From: Flavobacteriia bacterium
GTDB taxonomy: Bacteria > Bacteroidota > Bacteroidia > Flavobacteriales_D > Crocinitomicaceae
Direction of reading: 5' to 3'
Length of the DNA stretch: 17,449 nt
Assembly (NCBI GenBank): GCA_009923965.1
Contig: RFSL01000005.1
Location: 1-17,449 of the forward strand
Position 1 is the first letter of the stretch. Every line of letters begins with the position of its first letter. The position numbers and the translations under genes are program-made. The notes below the pieces were generated by a model. It did no database searches. It was given only the letters and a program-made list of their open reading frames with translations, and was not told the origin of the DNA. Shown piece by piece: positions 6,171-14,381 of the stretch.

Positions 6171-9100
6171 TTATTGTTTTTGAATCGAAATGTAGGTGTC
6201 TTTTTCTGCTTCGATGTCTGTGCAAAAAGCAGAATTTGGTAGCGCTTCAAAAGAAATCTCATTCGCTAAAACCTCATCACAGATATAGCTTTTATTAGCT
6301 GAAATGGCAGTCTGTATTGCCTCGCTGGTATTTATTTTTAATAGAATTCTATCCGTTACATCAAAGTCTGAATCTTTGCGTAAATTTTGGATTCTGTTTA
6401 CTATTTCCCTTGCAATTCCTTCATTTTTTAATTCTAGACTTAGTGTTGTATCCAGCGCAACGGTTATTCCACCTTCAGAGGCAACCAACCAACCAGGAAT
6501 GTCTTGTGCTGAAATCTCAAAATCTTCTATCTCCAAATTTATTTCACATGCATCAATAACAGTATTCCACTTTCCTGTTTTCTCAATTTCTGTAATGTCT
6601 TGTTGCGAAAATTGTTCAACCAAAGATGCAATATCTTTCATTTGTTTTCCATATTTCGGACCGATTGTCTTGAAATTGGGTTTTATATTTTTTACAAGTA
6701 AAGCTGTTCCTTCTGTAAGTAATTCCAATTCTTTGACATTGACTTCGGATAAAATCAATTCCTTCATATGTTGAAAGTCCTCAGCCATTTCTTTTTGAAG
6801 CACTGGAATAAGTATTTTTTGTAAAGGTTGCCGAACGCGTAAGGAATGCTTCTTTCTCAATCCTAAGACCAAGGAACATGCTTGCTGAGCTAATTCCATT
6901 TGAATCTCTAATTTCTTGTCGATAGATTTCATGTTTACACTTGGAAAGTCCGCCAAATGAACAGAGGCACAAATTGTTCTTTTTGAAACAAGATTAAGGT
7001 CTAAAAATAAGCGATCCATGTAAAATGGCGCAATTGGAGCAGCAAGAAGCGCAACAGTCTCCAAACAGGAATAAAGTGTTTGATAAGCACATACTTTATC
7101 TTTAGGGTCGTCATTTTTCCAAAATCTTCTGCGACAAAGTCGAACATACCAATTAGAAAGTTGATCTGTTACAAAGTCTTGAACTAATCTCCCTGCTTTT
7201 GTTGGCTCATAAGAACCATAGGCATCATCAACATCTTGGATTAAAGAATTTAATTTCGATAAGACCCAACGGTCAATTTCAGGTCGCTCTGCCAATGGGA
7301 CCTCTGCACCTGAAAAATCGAATTTATCGACATTTGCATACAAAGCAAAGAAAGAATAAGTATTGTAAAGCGTACCAAAAAACTTGCGTTGAACCTCCGT
7401 AATTCCATCTAAATCAAACTTTAGATTGTCCCAAGGTTGCGCATTCGTTATCATATACCAACGCGTTGCATCGGGGCCATATTTTTCAAGTGTTGTAAAA
7501 GGATCAGCTGCATTCCCTAATCTTTTTGACATTTTCTGTCCGTTTTTATCTAAAACAAGTCCATTAGAAACTACATTTTTATACGCTACCGAATCAAAAA
7601 CCATGGTTGAAATAGCATGTAATGTATAAAACCATCCTCTTGTTTGGTCCACTCCTTCCGCAATAAAATCTGCAGGAAAAGAAGTTCCTTTATCAATTAA
7701 ATCTTTATTTTCAAAAGGGTAATGCCATTGTGCATAAGGCATCGCGCCTGAATCAAACCAAACATCAATTAAATCTGCTTCTCTTTTCATTGGCTTGCCA
7801 CTTGGAGAAACTAAAATAATCTGATCAACTAAGTGTTTGTGTAAATCAATTTTAGCATAATTTTCTTTCGACATGTTTCCAAGCTCAAAATTTTCAAATG
7901 GATTGCTCGATATAAATCCAGCTTTTACTGATTTGTCGCAGGCATTTTTTAATTCTTCAATAGAGCCAAAGCAAATTCGTTCATCTCCCTCTTCTGTTGA
8001 CCATATTGGAATTGGAATCCCCCAATAGCGCGAGCGCGACAAATTCCAATCGTTTGCATTTTCTAACCATTTCCCAAATCTGCCAGTTCCTGTTGCTTCT
8101 GGTTTCCAATTAATAGTATTGTTTAAAGCAACCATACGGTCTTTTTTATCCGTAACACGAATAAACCATGAATCCATTGGGTAATATAAAACTGGTTTGT
8201 CAGTTCTCCAACAATGAGGATAGTTATGCTCGTATTTTTCGACTTTAAAAGCACGATTTTCTTCTTTAAGTTTGATGGCAATTTGAACATCTGCGGAGCG
8301 TTCTGGAGCTGTTCCATCATCATAGTATTCATTCTTCACATACATTCCAGCGAAGTCTGTAACTTCAGGTCTAAAGCGCCCTTGTAAATCTACAAGTGGA
8401 ACAAGATTCCCTTTTTCATCTTGAATAAGAAGTGCCGGAACACCAGCTTCTGCAGCAACTTTAGCATCGTCAGCTCCAAATGTTGGGGCTGTATGAACAA
8501 TTCCTGTTCCATCTTCTGTAGTTACAAAATCTCCAGGAATAACACAGAAAGCACGTTCAGGATTTTCAGCCGGAAGACAATAAGGCAGCAACTGCTCGTA
8601 TTTTAATCCTACTAAATCTTTGCCTTGACACGTTCCTATAATATGAAAAGGAATCGATTTATCAGCTGCTTTATAACTTGCTAATTCTGAAATAGAATCT
8701 ACAGCATGAAACCCTTTACTAAATTGATAGGAAACTAATTTTTGGGCTAAAATAACATGAATTGCTTCAAATGTATATTGATTAAATGTGGCGACTAATA
8801 CATATTGAATTGACGGACCAACAGCCAAAGCAGTATTTGAGGGTAAAGTCCATGGAGTTGTTGTCCAAGCAAGAAAAAAACAAGCAGTTTTTGCTGCTTC
8901 AATTCCAAATTCTGAAGGAAGAGTTTGATCTGAAAGAAGTTTAAATTGTGCAACAACCGTCGTATCTTTTACATCTTTATAGCAACCTGGTTGGTTTAAT
9001 TCGTGGGATGAAAGTCCTGTTCCTGCTTTTGGAGAATACGGTTGAATTGTATATCCTTTGTAAATTAATCCTTTGTTATACAATTGTGCTAATAGCCACC

Positions 9101-9584
9101 AAACAGATTCCATGTATTTTGGCTCAAAGGTTACATAGGGATTCTCCATATCTACCCAATATCCCATTTTCTCTGTTAAGTCATTCCAAATATCAGTGTA
9201 GCGCATTACTGCCTTTTTACAGGCATTGTTGTATTCATCTACAGAAATTTTTGTTCCAATATCTTCTTTTGTAATTCCCAGTTCTTTCTCAACACCTAAT
9301 TCCACTGGAAGTCCATGAGTATCCCAACCAGCTTTTCTTTTAACTTGAAATCCTTTTAGTGTTTTATAGCGACAAAAAATATCTTTGATAGATCGGGACA
9401 TTGCATGATGAATCCCCGGCAAACCGTTTGCAGACGGAGGTCCTTCAAAAAATACAAAAGAAGGATTTCCTTCACGCAGCGCAATCGACTTTTCAAAAAT
9501 GGACTCATTTTGCCATTTCTCTAAAATTTCTTTTGCAACATTTGGAAGGTTTAAGCCTTTGTACTCGTTATATTTATCGTTCAT
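6171..9584 (-). CDS. ileS: Isoleucyl-tRNA synthetase, type 2, with GxHH signature
   Basis: This 1137-residue enzyme charges tRNA-Ile with isoleucine using ATP. The Rossmann fold starts with FFEGPPSANGLPGIHH. The class I HxGH signature therefore reads GIHH (residues 57-60), with glycine and histidine exchanged. The editing (CP1) domain has WTTTPWTLPSN (240-250) and GTGIVHTAPTFGADD (359-373). Later come NWNLSRSRYWGIPIP (512-526), GVDQTRGWFYTL (644-655) and the KMSKR loop (684-688). A long helical anticodon-binding and C-terminal region follows. Length and motifs fit the type 2 (eukaryote-like) IleRS group, known for low mupirocin sensitivity; the GxHH swap has been linked to hyper-resistance. 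It is probably the only ileS of the cell, though this cannot be seen here. A good promoter candidate and an AAGGA stretch precede the ATG. The biotin-carrier gene follows after 18 bases. Confidence 0.96.
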   Translation of the reverse strand: MNDKYNEYKGLNLPNVAKEILEKWQNESIFEKSIALREGNPSFVFFEGPPSANGLPGIHHAMSRSIKDIFCRYKTLKGFQVKRKAGWDTHGLPVELGVEKELGITKEDIGTKISVDEYNNACKKAVMRYTDIWNDLTEKMGYWVDMENPYVTFEPKYMESVWWLLAQLYNKGLIYKGYTIQPYSPKAGTGLSSHELNQPGCYKDVKDTTVVAQFKLLSDQTLPSEFGIEAAKTACFFLAWTTTPWTLPSNTALAVGPSIQYVLVATFNQYTFEAIHVILAQKLVSYQFSKGFHAVDSISELASYKAADKSIPFHIIGTCQGKDLVGLKYEQLLPYCLPAENPERAFCVIPGDFVTTEDGTGIVHTAPTFGADDAKVAAEAGVPALLIQDEKGNLVPLVDLQGRFRPEVTDFAGMYVKNEYYDDGTAPERSADVQIAIKLKEENRAFKVEKYEHNYPHCWRTDKPVLYYPMDSWFIRVTDKKDRMVALNNTINWKPEATGTGRFGKWLENANDWNLSRSRYWGIPIPIWSTEEGDERICFGSIEELKNACDKSVKAGFISSNPFENFELGNMSKENYAKIDLHKHLVDQIILVSPSGKPMKREADLIDVWFDSGAMPYAQWHYPFENKDLIDKGTSFPADFIAEGVDQTRGWFYTLHAISTMVFDSVAYKNVVSNGLVLDKNGQKMSKRLGNAADPFTTLEKYGPDATRWYMITNAQPWDNLKFDLDGITEVQRKFFGTLYNTYSFFALYANVDKFDFSGAEVPLAERPEIDRWVLSKLNSLIQDVDDAYGSYEPTKAGRLVQDFVTDQLSNWYVRLCRRRFWKNDDPKDKVCAYQTLYSCLETVALLAAPIAPFYMDRLFLDLNLVSKRTICASVHLADFPSVNMKSIDKKLEIQMELAQQACSLVLGLRKKHSLRVRQPLQKILIPVLQKEMAEDFQHMKELILSEVNVKELELLTEGTALLVKNIKPNFKTIGPKYGKQMKDIASLVEQFSQQDITEIEKTGKWNTVIDACEINLEIEDFEISAQDIPGWLVASEGGITVALDTTLSLELKNEGIAREIVNRIQNLRKDSDFDVTDRILLKINTSEAIQTAISANKSYICDEVLANEISFEALPNSAFCTDIEAEKDTYISIQKQ

Positions 9585-9606
9585 GCGAATTTTCCTTGTA
9601 AGATGG

Positions 9607-9639
9607 CAAATTTACGATAAATCCCTAATTATTTATCAA
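9607..9639 (-). promoter_or_regulatory. Candidate promoter for ileS
   Basis: The minus strand has TTG (9639..9637), a 22-base spacer and TAAATTTG (9614..9607), within the Bacteroidota consensus range. The start codon is 22 bases downstream, giving a short leader that contains AAGGA about 9 bases before the ATG, one of the few Shine-Dalgarno-like stretches in the window. Confidence 0.58.
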
Positions 9640-9674
9640 GCTTTAGATGAATTGGAAAGTTGGTTAAACCCAAA

Positions 9675-10418
9675 CTAAAAAAATATTTTATATAAAACCT
9701 CCATTATCTCATCACTATTTTCAATATGAGACATATGACCTGCATTTGTAATTTTATGTAGCTGCTTTCTAGAATTAATTCTGCTTTCTAAATCTGAGAT
9801 TGAAACTAATTTATCATACGCGCCATGAATTAGCACATAATCTGACGGGTTCTGATAGATTTCTTTCGAAAAATCTTTGCGTTCTCGCATTGCTAAGGTC
9901 GCGTAAACGATTGCTTCAGAGGACATTTTAAGTGCCTCATCTTTCAATTTTTTTATTTCGTCTTTGTGTAATTCTGGCTTCCAAAATAAATTGGGTATCG
10001 CTTCATTTATAAATATGTTTTTTGCTTTTAAAACAATTTTTACGACTCTCAGGCGATCTATTTTCTTCTGTTCATTGTCGCACCAAAAGTTAGAGTTGAG
10101 TAAAACCAACAAGTTACAGGATTCAAGGTCTTGTTTTACTAGCAAACCAACATAAGCGCCCATAGAATGGCCAACAATGGAAAATTCAGCAACTTCGAGA
10201 TGCGCTAGAACAGCGATCACCTCATCTGCCATAAATTCTATGCTTGCATGTTCTGATTTATCTGTTAATAGTGATTTTCCGTGTCCTGGTAAATCAATAA
10301 AAATATTTCTAGAACCGAGTTGTTGAAGTGGTAAATAATCCCACATAGTAAGAGATTCTAAAAATCCATGTAAGAAAACAATGGTTTTGCCTTCTCCTGA
10401 AACTCTGAAATTTAACAT
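9675..10418 (-). CDS. Alpha/beta-fold hydrolase
   Basis: This 247-residue cytoplasmic protein has no signal peptide. It shows the alpha/beta-hydrolase order: oxyanion region FLHGF (15-19), DLPGHGKS (42-49), nucleophile elbow GHSMG with Ser85, acid candidate Asp202 in HGAYDKLVS, and His228 in NAGHMSHIEN. All catalytic residues are present, so it should be an active esterase, lipase or related enzyme. Substrate cannot be deduced; proteins like this are often annotated loosely as BioH-like or haloalkane-dehalogenase-like. It begins 6 bases after pepP and is likely co-transcribed with it. No clear terminator follows before ileS. Confidence 0.87.
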   Translation of the reverse strand: MLNFRVSGEGKTIVFLHGFLESLTMWDYLPLQQLGSRNIFIDLPGHGKSLLTDKSEHASIEFMADEVIAVLAHLEVAEFSIVGHSMGAYVGLLVKQDLESCNLLVLLNSNFWCDNEQKKIDRLRVVKIVLKAKNIFINEAIPNLFWKPELHKDEIKKLKDEALKMSSEAIVYATLAMRERKDFSKEIYQNPSDYVLIHGAYDKLVSISDLESRINSRKQLHKITNAGHMSHIENSDEIMEVLYKIFF

Positions 10419-10424
10419 TACGAA

Positions 10425-11720
10425 TTAATTTGCATTCATCAATTCTTCAATGTGATCAGCTTGTAAAGGAATATCTTTCATTAAATTAAACGGCGCACCA
10501 GACTTTTGGACAACTAAATCATCTTCTAAACGAATACCCAAACCTTCCTCTGGAATATAAATACCCGGTTCGCAGGTAAATACCATTCCCTCTGAAATTG
10601 GCTCATGCCAAAGTCCAACATCATGTGTGTCAAGACCTATGAAATGAGATGTCCCATGCATAAAATACTTTTTATAGGCCGGCCAATCTGCTTTTTGATT
10701 TTTAATATCGTCCATGGAAATTAAGCCTAAGTTAACTAGTTGTTCTTCCATTAAGTTTCCAACTTGCTTATGGTATTCCGACATTATTGTTCCTGGAACC
10801 AATAATTTTTCAGCTTCTGTTTTAACATGTAAAACGGCATTATAAACTGCTTTTTGTCGGGCGGTAAATCTACCATTTACAGGAATACAGCGTGTTAAAT
10901 CGGAAGAGTAATTTGCATATTCAGCACCTACATCCAATAAAATAACCTCCCCATCTTTGCAGAGCTGATTATTTTCAATGTAATGCAGAACGCAGGCATT
11001 TTTTCCTGAAGCAATAATTGGCGTGTAAGCAAAGCCTTTAGAACGATTTAGTAAAAATTCATGTGCTAATTCCGCTTCAATTTCATATTCCCAAACTCCG
11101 GGTTTAATAAATTTCAATAAGCGCAGAATACTCGACTCTGTAATTTTGCAAGCCCTTTGCATCAATTCTAGTTCAATTGCATCTTTTACAGAGCGAATTT
11201 TATGCATTATTGGTGCAGCTTTATGGACAATATGTGCTGGATAATCTTGACGTACTTTTGAAATAAAACGATCTTCTCGCGTTTCAACTTCTGTGTTAGC
11301 ACGAAGATGTTCGTTTGTATTAAGGTAAATTCCTACTGCCTCTGACATGAGTTGTTTAAAAATTGCAGGAAACTGTGGAAGCCAGTAAACTGTTTTGATA
11401 CCTGAAGTAAGAAAAGCGGTTTCCTTTGTGAGTTTTTCGCCTTCCCAAATTGCAATTAGGTCACTGGTTTCTTTTAAAAATAAAATTTCTCGGTGAGCAG
11501 GGTTACTCGCGTTAGGAAAAATCAATAAAATTGATTCTTCTTGGTCTACTCCTGACAAATATAAAATATCTCTGTGTTGCTGAAAAGGCATTGTGCTATC
11601 TGCACTAATCGGATAAATATCATTGGAATTGAAAACCGCAAGCGTTCCCTCTAGCATTTTTTCGGAGAATTTTTTGCGATTTGATATGTATAAACTTGAA
11701 TTTATTCTATCGTATTTCAT
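10425..11720 (-). CDS. pepP: Aminopeptidase P (Xaa-Pro aminopeptidase), M24B
   Basis: This 431-residue cytoplasmic metallopeptidase removes an N-terminal residue that is followed by proline. An N-terminal creatinase-like domain (about 1-170) is followed by the pita-bread catalytic domain. The five expected metal ligands are visible: Asp263 and Asp274 (LLDVGAEYANYSSDLTR), His359 (HGTSHFIGLDTHDVG), Glu384 (CEPGIYIPEEGLG) and Glu399 (RLEDD). Helper histidines at about 246 and 366 are present too. Length is normal for the family. It lies upstream of the hydrolase gene with a 6-base gap. The 64 bases upstream contain only a poor match to the promoter consensus. Confidence 0.94.
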   Translation of the reverse strand: MKYDRINSSLYISNRKKFSEKMLEGTLAVFNSNDIYPISADSTMPFQQHRDILYLSGVDQEESILLIFPNASNPAHREILFLKETSDLIAIWEGEKLTKETAFLTSGIKTVYWLPQFPAIFKQLMSEAVGIYLNTNEHLRANTEVETREDRFISKVRQDYPAHIVHKAAPIMHKIRSVKDAIELELMQRACKITESSILRLLKFIKPGVWEYEIEAELAHEFLLNRSKGFAYTPIIASGKNACVLHYIENNQLCKDGEVILLDVGAEYANYSSDLTRCIPVNGRFTARQKAVYNAVLHVKTEAEKLLVPGTIMSEYHKQVGNLMEEQLVNLGLISMDDIKNQKADWPAYKKYFMHGTSHFIGLDTHDVGLWHEPISEGMVFTCEPGIYIPEEGLGIRLEDDLVVQKSGAPFNLMKDIPLQADHIEELMNAN

Positions 11721-11784
11721 TTGCAGGTATTTTGAATGACGAAGATAGAGAACTTTTTAAGATTTTATTCACTCGCATCTTGTT

Positions 11785-12009
11785 TCAATACTTTTTAAGG
11801 TAATTTGAAAGCACTAAAATGATTGCAGTAATTAAAAATAAAGCGATTATTGAAAGTGGGCTTGAGAAATTAACAGTCCAGCCTAAAGCCTTTATTTTTT
11901 TTGGCGGAAAAAGTCGTTTGTCTTTCTTGTTATAATAAAAGATGCCCCATTTCCAATTTTTAGGATCCTTGTGCCATTCATCTAAGGTTTCTTTTGTAGG
12001 CTCTGACAT
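11785..12009 (-). CDS. DUF5808-type small membrane protein
   Basis: This 74-residue protein has a soluble N-terminal part with NWKWGIFYYNKKDKRLFPPK (residues 18-37) and GWTVNFSSP (43-51), a pattern that matches the DUF5808 family. One hydrophobic helix at about 52-70 ends in a short basic tail, so it is probably a single-pass inner-membrane protein. The function of the family is unknown. It begins 13 bases after the stop of the arylsulfotransferase-like gene, so it is likely translated from the same mRNA. No signal peptide is seen. Confidence 0.75.
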   Translation of the reverse strand: MSEPTKETLDEWHKDPKNWKWGIFYYNKKDKRLFPPKKIKALGWTVNFSSPLSIIALFLITAIILVLSNYLKKY

Positions 12010-12022
12010 TATTAAGATTTGC

Positions 12023-13678
12023 TTATTCCGAAATTATTATTATTTTCTGAATTACAGAATTACCCGAAGAAATCTTCAGTACATAATATCCTGAGGCAAG
12101 TGAACTGACATTTAAATTAAACATCTCGTTTTCATTCTTGCTGTTTTCTTTTTTTACTACTTTCCCAAATACATCAATTATTTCAATGCTAATATTCTCA
12201 TCACTTAAGCCAGATAACTCAACATTAATAAATTCTTTTGCTGGATTTGGATAAACAAAAACAGTTCCTTCACCAAGTGTTTTGTCATCAATAGATAAAG
12301 ATAAAGTACAGGTACTCGAAACTGAGTTGCTATTTTCTATAATGGTTGGAGATGAAAATAGTTGATTATTAAAACCACTATAAGAGCTCGGGTAAAACGT
12401 GGATCTAAAAACATTATTCGAAAAAGGTGTTGTACCTTGAGTTAAAATTCCTGCTGTAGAAACTGGATTAATATATTCCCAAAGAGTAGATCCACTTTCA
12501 GTTATTTCTTTAAAGGTGCCAGCAGGCCCATCACAGAATAACACGTTGCCATTTGAAAGTTGTTGGCTTCCAGAAATATTCTTAGCAAAAAAATTGTTAG
12601 GATTTCCATCATTGTAAATCCATGAAGGGGTAGCTGGTAAATAGGGTAGCGAAGAAGTGTAATTAAATCCATCAACAGGGGGATTTATTATTTCAATTGT
12701 AGAGTAATTTCCTCCTGTTCTTCCAAATCCGTTATTGAAAACCATTATTTGATTTTCATATGGCAAACCCGTTTCAATCCATTGTGCATTGTGCTGCCCA
12801 AAAAATTGGGTGCTTGTTCCTCTATTATAGGCAAGTGGGTTTCCCCAGCGATATAAAAAATCACCGCCTTTTCCACTATTTCCTCCTGTGTGACTTGCTG
12901 CTTCAGCTGAAGAAGTACTATGATCAATGATCCAAATTTCATTTATGTTGTGTGCACTCACTAAGATTTGATCTAAGGCTACATTATAATCAATGGAGTT
13001 TAAGTGAATCCTATCTGAATTATCAGCAGTGGCTTTATAATTTATATTGAGTAATTGAGGATTGGTGTTTACAGCTCCAAAATCAGTTTTCGTATTATCG
13101 AAATCTTGAATTAAATGATCCCACAAATGCCATTCCCAAACTACATTCCCTCCAGTTGCTCCAGTTGGTTGAATTTCTAAAATTTGTTCGCTCCAAATAG
13201 TAGTTGGGGTCAAAAGAGGATCTCGGCCTTTTTCAATCGCCTGCGTATTCGTTTTAGATTCCCATGCAATTGCTAAAATATTTCCATTCGGTAAAGCTTT
13301 AACATCGTGGTGTTGCCAATTTGTTGCATCCGAAATGAAATAAGTCCAGATTACATTATCATTCCAATCAATTTTTTCAATTACACCTCCTTGCCCTCCT
13401 CCACCAAAAGTTTGGCTTTGTATAACACCTGTCCGCAATAATGTTCCGTCAGGTAAAAGATAACAAGACAATCCAGGATTATAAGTACTTGTCCATGATT
13501 TCATTTGGTTTCCACATTTATCAATTAAATAGGTTGTTTTACTTCCCATTGGAGCAAATAAAACAAATCCGTCATCTAAAGTTCCAGGGTTATGTTGAAT
13601 AAGGCCAATCGTTGTCTGGGAATTCAAAGTTGATGCTATAAAAAAAGTTAAGCAGATATTTAGAAGAGGATTTTTCAT
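12023..13678 (-). CDS. Secreted arylsulfotransferase-like protein with T9SS type A sorting domain
   Basis: This 551-residue protein has an N-terminal signal peptide, with a hydrophobic core at about 5-17 and likely cleavage near residue 20. The middle (about 25-445) looks like the beta-propeller of arylsulfotransferase-family proteins: repeated blade motifs LPDGTLLRTG (75-84), HHDVKALPNGNILAIAWE (123-140), HLNSIDYN (225-232), GQHNAQWI (294-301) and LSNGNVLFCDG (374-384). Histidines in these motifs are candidates for the catalytic histidine, but which one is used cannot be told. The end (about 473-551) is a T9SS type A sorting domain (VYPNPAKEFINVELSG, later GYYVLKI), so the mature protein is probably secreted or attached outside. 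Aryl sulfate exchange is the family reaction; a non-catalytic propeller is also possible. DUF5808 follows at 13 bases. Confidence 0.85.
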   Translation of the reverse strand: MKNPLLNICLTFFIASTLNSQTTIGLIQHNPGTLDDGFVLFAPMGSKTTYLIDKCGNQMKSWTSTYNPGLSCYLLPDGTLLRTGVIQSQTFGGGGQGGVIEKIDWNDNVIWTYFISDATNWQHHDVKALPNGNILAIAWESKTNTQAIEKGRDPLLTPTTIWSEQILEIQPTGATGGNVVWEWHLWDHLIQDFDNTKTDFGAVNTNPQLLNINYKATADNSDRIHLNSIDYNVALDQILVSAHNINEIWIIDHSTSSAEAASHTGGNSGKGGDFLYRWGNPLAYNRGTSTQFFGQHNAQWIETGLPYENQIMVFNNGFGRTGGNYSTIEIINPPVDGFNYTSSLPYLPATPSWIYNDGNPNNFFAKNISGSQQLSNGNVLFCDGPAGTFKEITESGSTLWEYINPVSTAGILTQGTTPFSNNVFRSTFYPSSYSGFNNQLFSSPTIIENSNSVSSTCTLSLSIDDKTLGEGTVFVYPNPAKEFINVELSGLSDENISIEIIDVFGKVVKKENSKNENEMFNLNVSSLASGYYVLKISSGNSVIQKIIIISE

Positions 13679-13703
13679 TATTTATTATTAATAAGAAGGA
13701 GCA

Positions 13704-13711
13704 CAAAACTA
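13704..13711 (-). promoter_or_regulatory. Candidate -7 element for the arylsulfotransferase-like gene
   Basis: The minus strand reads TAGTTTTG, a perfect TAnnTTTG match, 25 bases before the ATG and 7 bases after the end of the carbonic anhydrase gene. No TTG lies at the expected -33 distance, so the match is partial. Confidence 0.4.
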
Positions 13712-13718
13712 AGTAATT

Positions 13719-14234
13719 TTATTCTTTAAACCATTCCGAATACATCACATAATTTGAAGCGATTCGTTGCACTTCCCCTTCAAATAATTCTGGAGAAAGA
13801 GTTTTCACCTTTTTTGCAGGAACACCTGCATAAATACTCCATGCTTCCACTCGTGTGTTTTCAAGAAGAACAGCGCCAGCAGCAATTATACAATTTGATT
13901 CAATGTAGCAATTATCCATAATTATTGCTCCCATTCCAATTAAGACATTGTCTTCAATAGTGCATCCATGAACGAGTGCATTGTGCCCAATAGAAACATG
14001 GTCTCCAAGAATAACCTTCGTTTTTTCATAGGTGCAGTGTAGAACAGCGCCATCTTGAATGTTAACTTTGTTTCCAATTCGAATGGAGTTAACATCACCA
14101 CGAATAACTGCAGAAAACCATACTGAACAAAGATCACCCATAATTACATCTCCGACAACAGTTGCATTTTCTGCTAAATAACAATCTTTGCCAAATTGCG
14201 GTAAAATCCCTTTACATGCTTTTATTAGCGCCAT
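13719..14234 (-). CDS. Gamma-class carbonic anhydrase / hexapeptide-repeat protein
   Basis: This 171-residue protein is made of left-handed beta-helix hexapeptide turns, as in ATVVGDVIMGD, SIRIGNKVNIQDGAVL and NVLIGMGAIIMD, with a C-terminal alpha helix. The three zinc histidines of the gamma carbonic anhydrase (CamH/YrdA-like) group are in place: His66 (VLHC), His84 and His89 (GHNALVHGC). It would act as a trimer converting CO2 and bicarbonate, although many members of this group have little measured activity. It carries no signal peptide and should be cytoplasmic. It is divergent from ctaB across 147 bases and 40 bases upstream of the arylsulfotransferase-like gene on the same strand. Confidence 0.9.
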   Translation of the reverse strand: MALIKACKGILPQFGKDCYLAENATVVGDVIMGDLCSVWFSAVIRGDVNSIRIGNKVNIQDGAVLHCTYEKTKVILGDHVSIGHNALVHGCTIEDNVLIGMGAIIMDNCYIESNCIIAAGAVLLENTRVEAWSIYAGVPAKKVKTLSPELFEGEVQRIASNYVMYSEWFKE

Positions 14235-14257
14235 TTTTTTTGTTAGTTGATTTCTGA

Positions 14258-14284
14258 CAAAGTTAGTTTTTTCAAGTGATTCAA
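14258..14284 (-). promoter_or_regulatory. Candidate promoter for the carbonic anhydrase gene
   Basis: The minus strand has TTG (14284..14282), 16 bases, then TAACTTTG (14265..14258), a perfect -7 match with a slightly short spacer. The start codon is 23 bases downstream. Confidence 0.5.
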
Positions 14285-14301
14285 TTTCTTAATCAGAAAT
14301 T
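14283..14301. repeat. Inverted repeat in the carbonic anhydrase / ctaB intergenic region
   Basis: Perfect 7-base arms AATTTCT and AGAAATT flank a 5-base spacer. The repeat overlaps the presumed -33 element of the carbonic anhydrase and touches a TAATTTTG on the plus strand (14301-14308). It could be a regulator site, but in A+T-rich DNA a chance repeat is quite possible. Confidence 0.28.
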
Positions 14302-14346
14302 AATTTTGACATAAAAAAAATAGCGATTTAACAAGATAAATCATTA

Positions 14347-14375
14347 TTGCGACTTTGTTTTTATTTGTAATTTTG
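14347..14375 (+). promoter_or_regulatory. Candidate promoter for the ctaB-COX3-COX3 operon
   Basis: TTG (14347-14349), an 18-base spacer and TAATTTTG (14368-14375) fit the Bacteroidota consensus. The ATG at 14382 follows after only 6 bases, so transcription would start at or beside it and the mRNA would be leaderless. A second TAATTTTG at 14301-14308, without a TTG at the right distance, could give a longer transcript. Confidence 0.55.
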
Positions 14376-14381
14376 TCGCCG

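Noticed and set aside
6304..6774. Open frame of 156 codons on the plus strand opposite the ileS C-terminus
   Set aside because: The length is notable, but the serine- and isoleucine-rich translation is what the antisense of an A+T-rich gene gives, and a clear gene lies opposite.
8948..9274. Open frame of 108 codons on the plus strand inside ileS
   Set aside because: It is antisense to conserved IleS sequence and has no recognisable motif; the other frames within ileS were rejected for the same reason.
6171..9584. Acquired mupirocin-resistance gene (mupA-like) brought in by transfer
   Set aside because: Base composition resembles the neighbours, there is no mobile element, and type 2 IleRS is the ordinary enzyme in many Bacteroidota.
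9655..9676. Possible hairpin after the alpha/beta hydrolase gene (TTGG / CCAA arms)
   Set aside because: Arms are short with a bulge, and no T-run follows at the right place on the minus strand, so it does not look like a terminator.
11721..11784. Promoter for pepP
   Set aside because: The best candidate is TATCTTCG, with a mismatch in the core TTTG and no well-placed TTG; not strong enough to list.
14355..14381. Nine-residue N-terminal extension of CtaB from a TTG
   Set aside because: The TTG overlaps the spacer of the presumed promoter, and an ATG fits the family start better.
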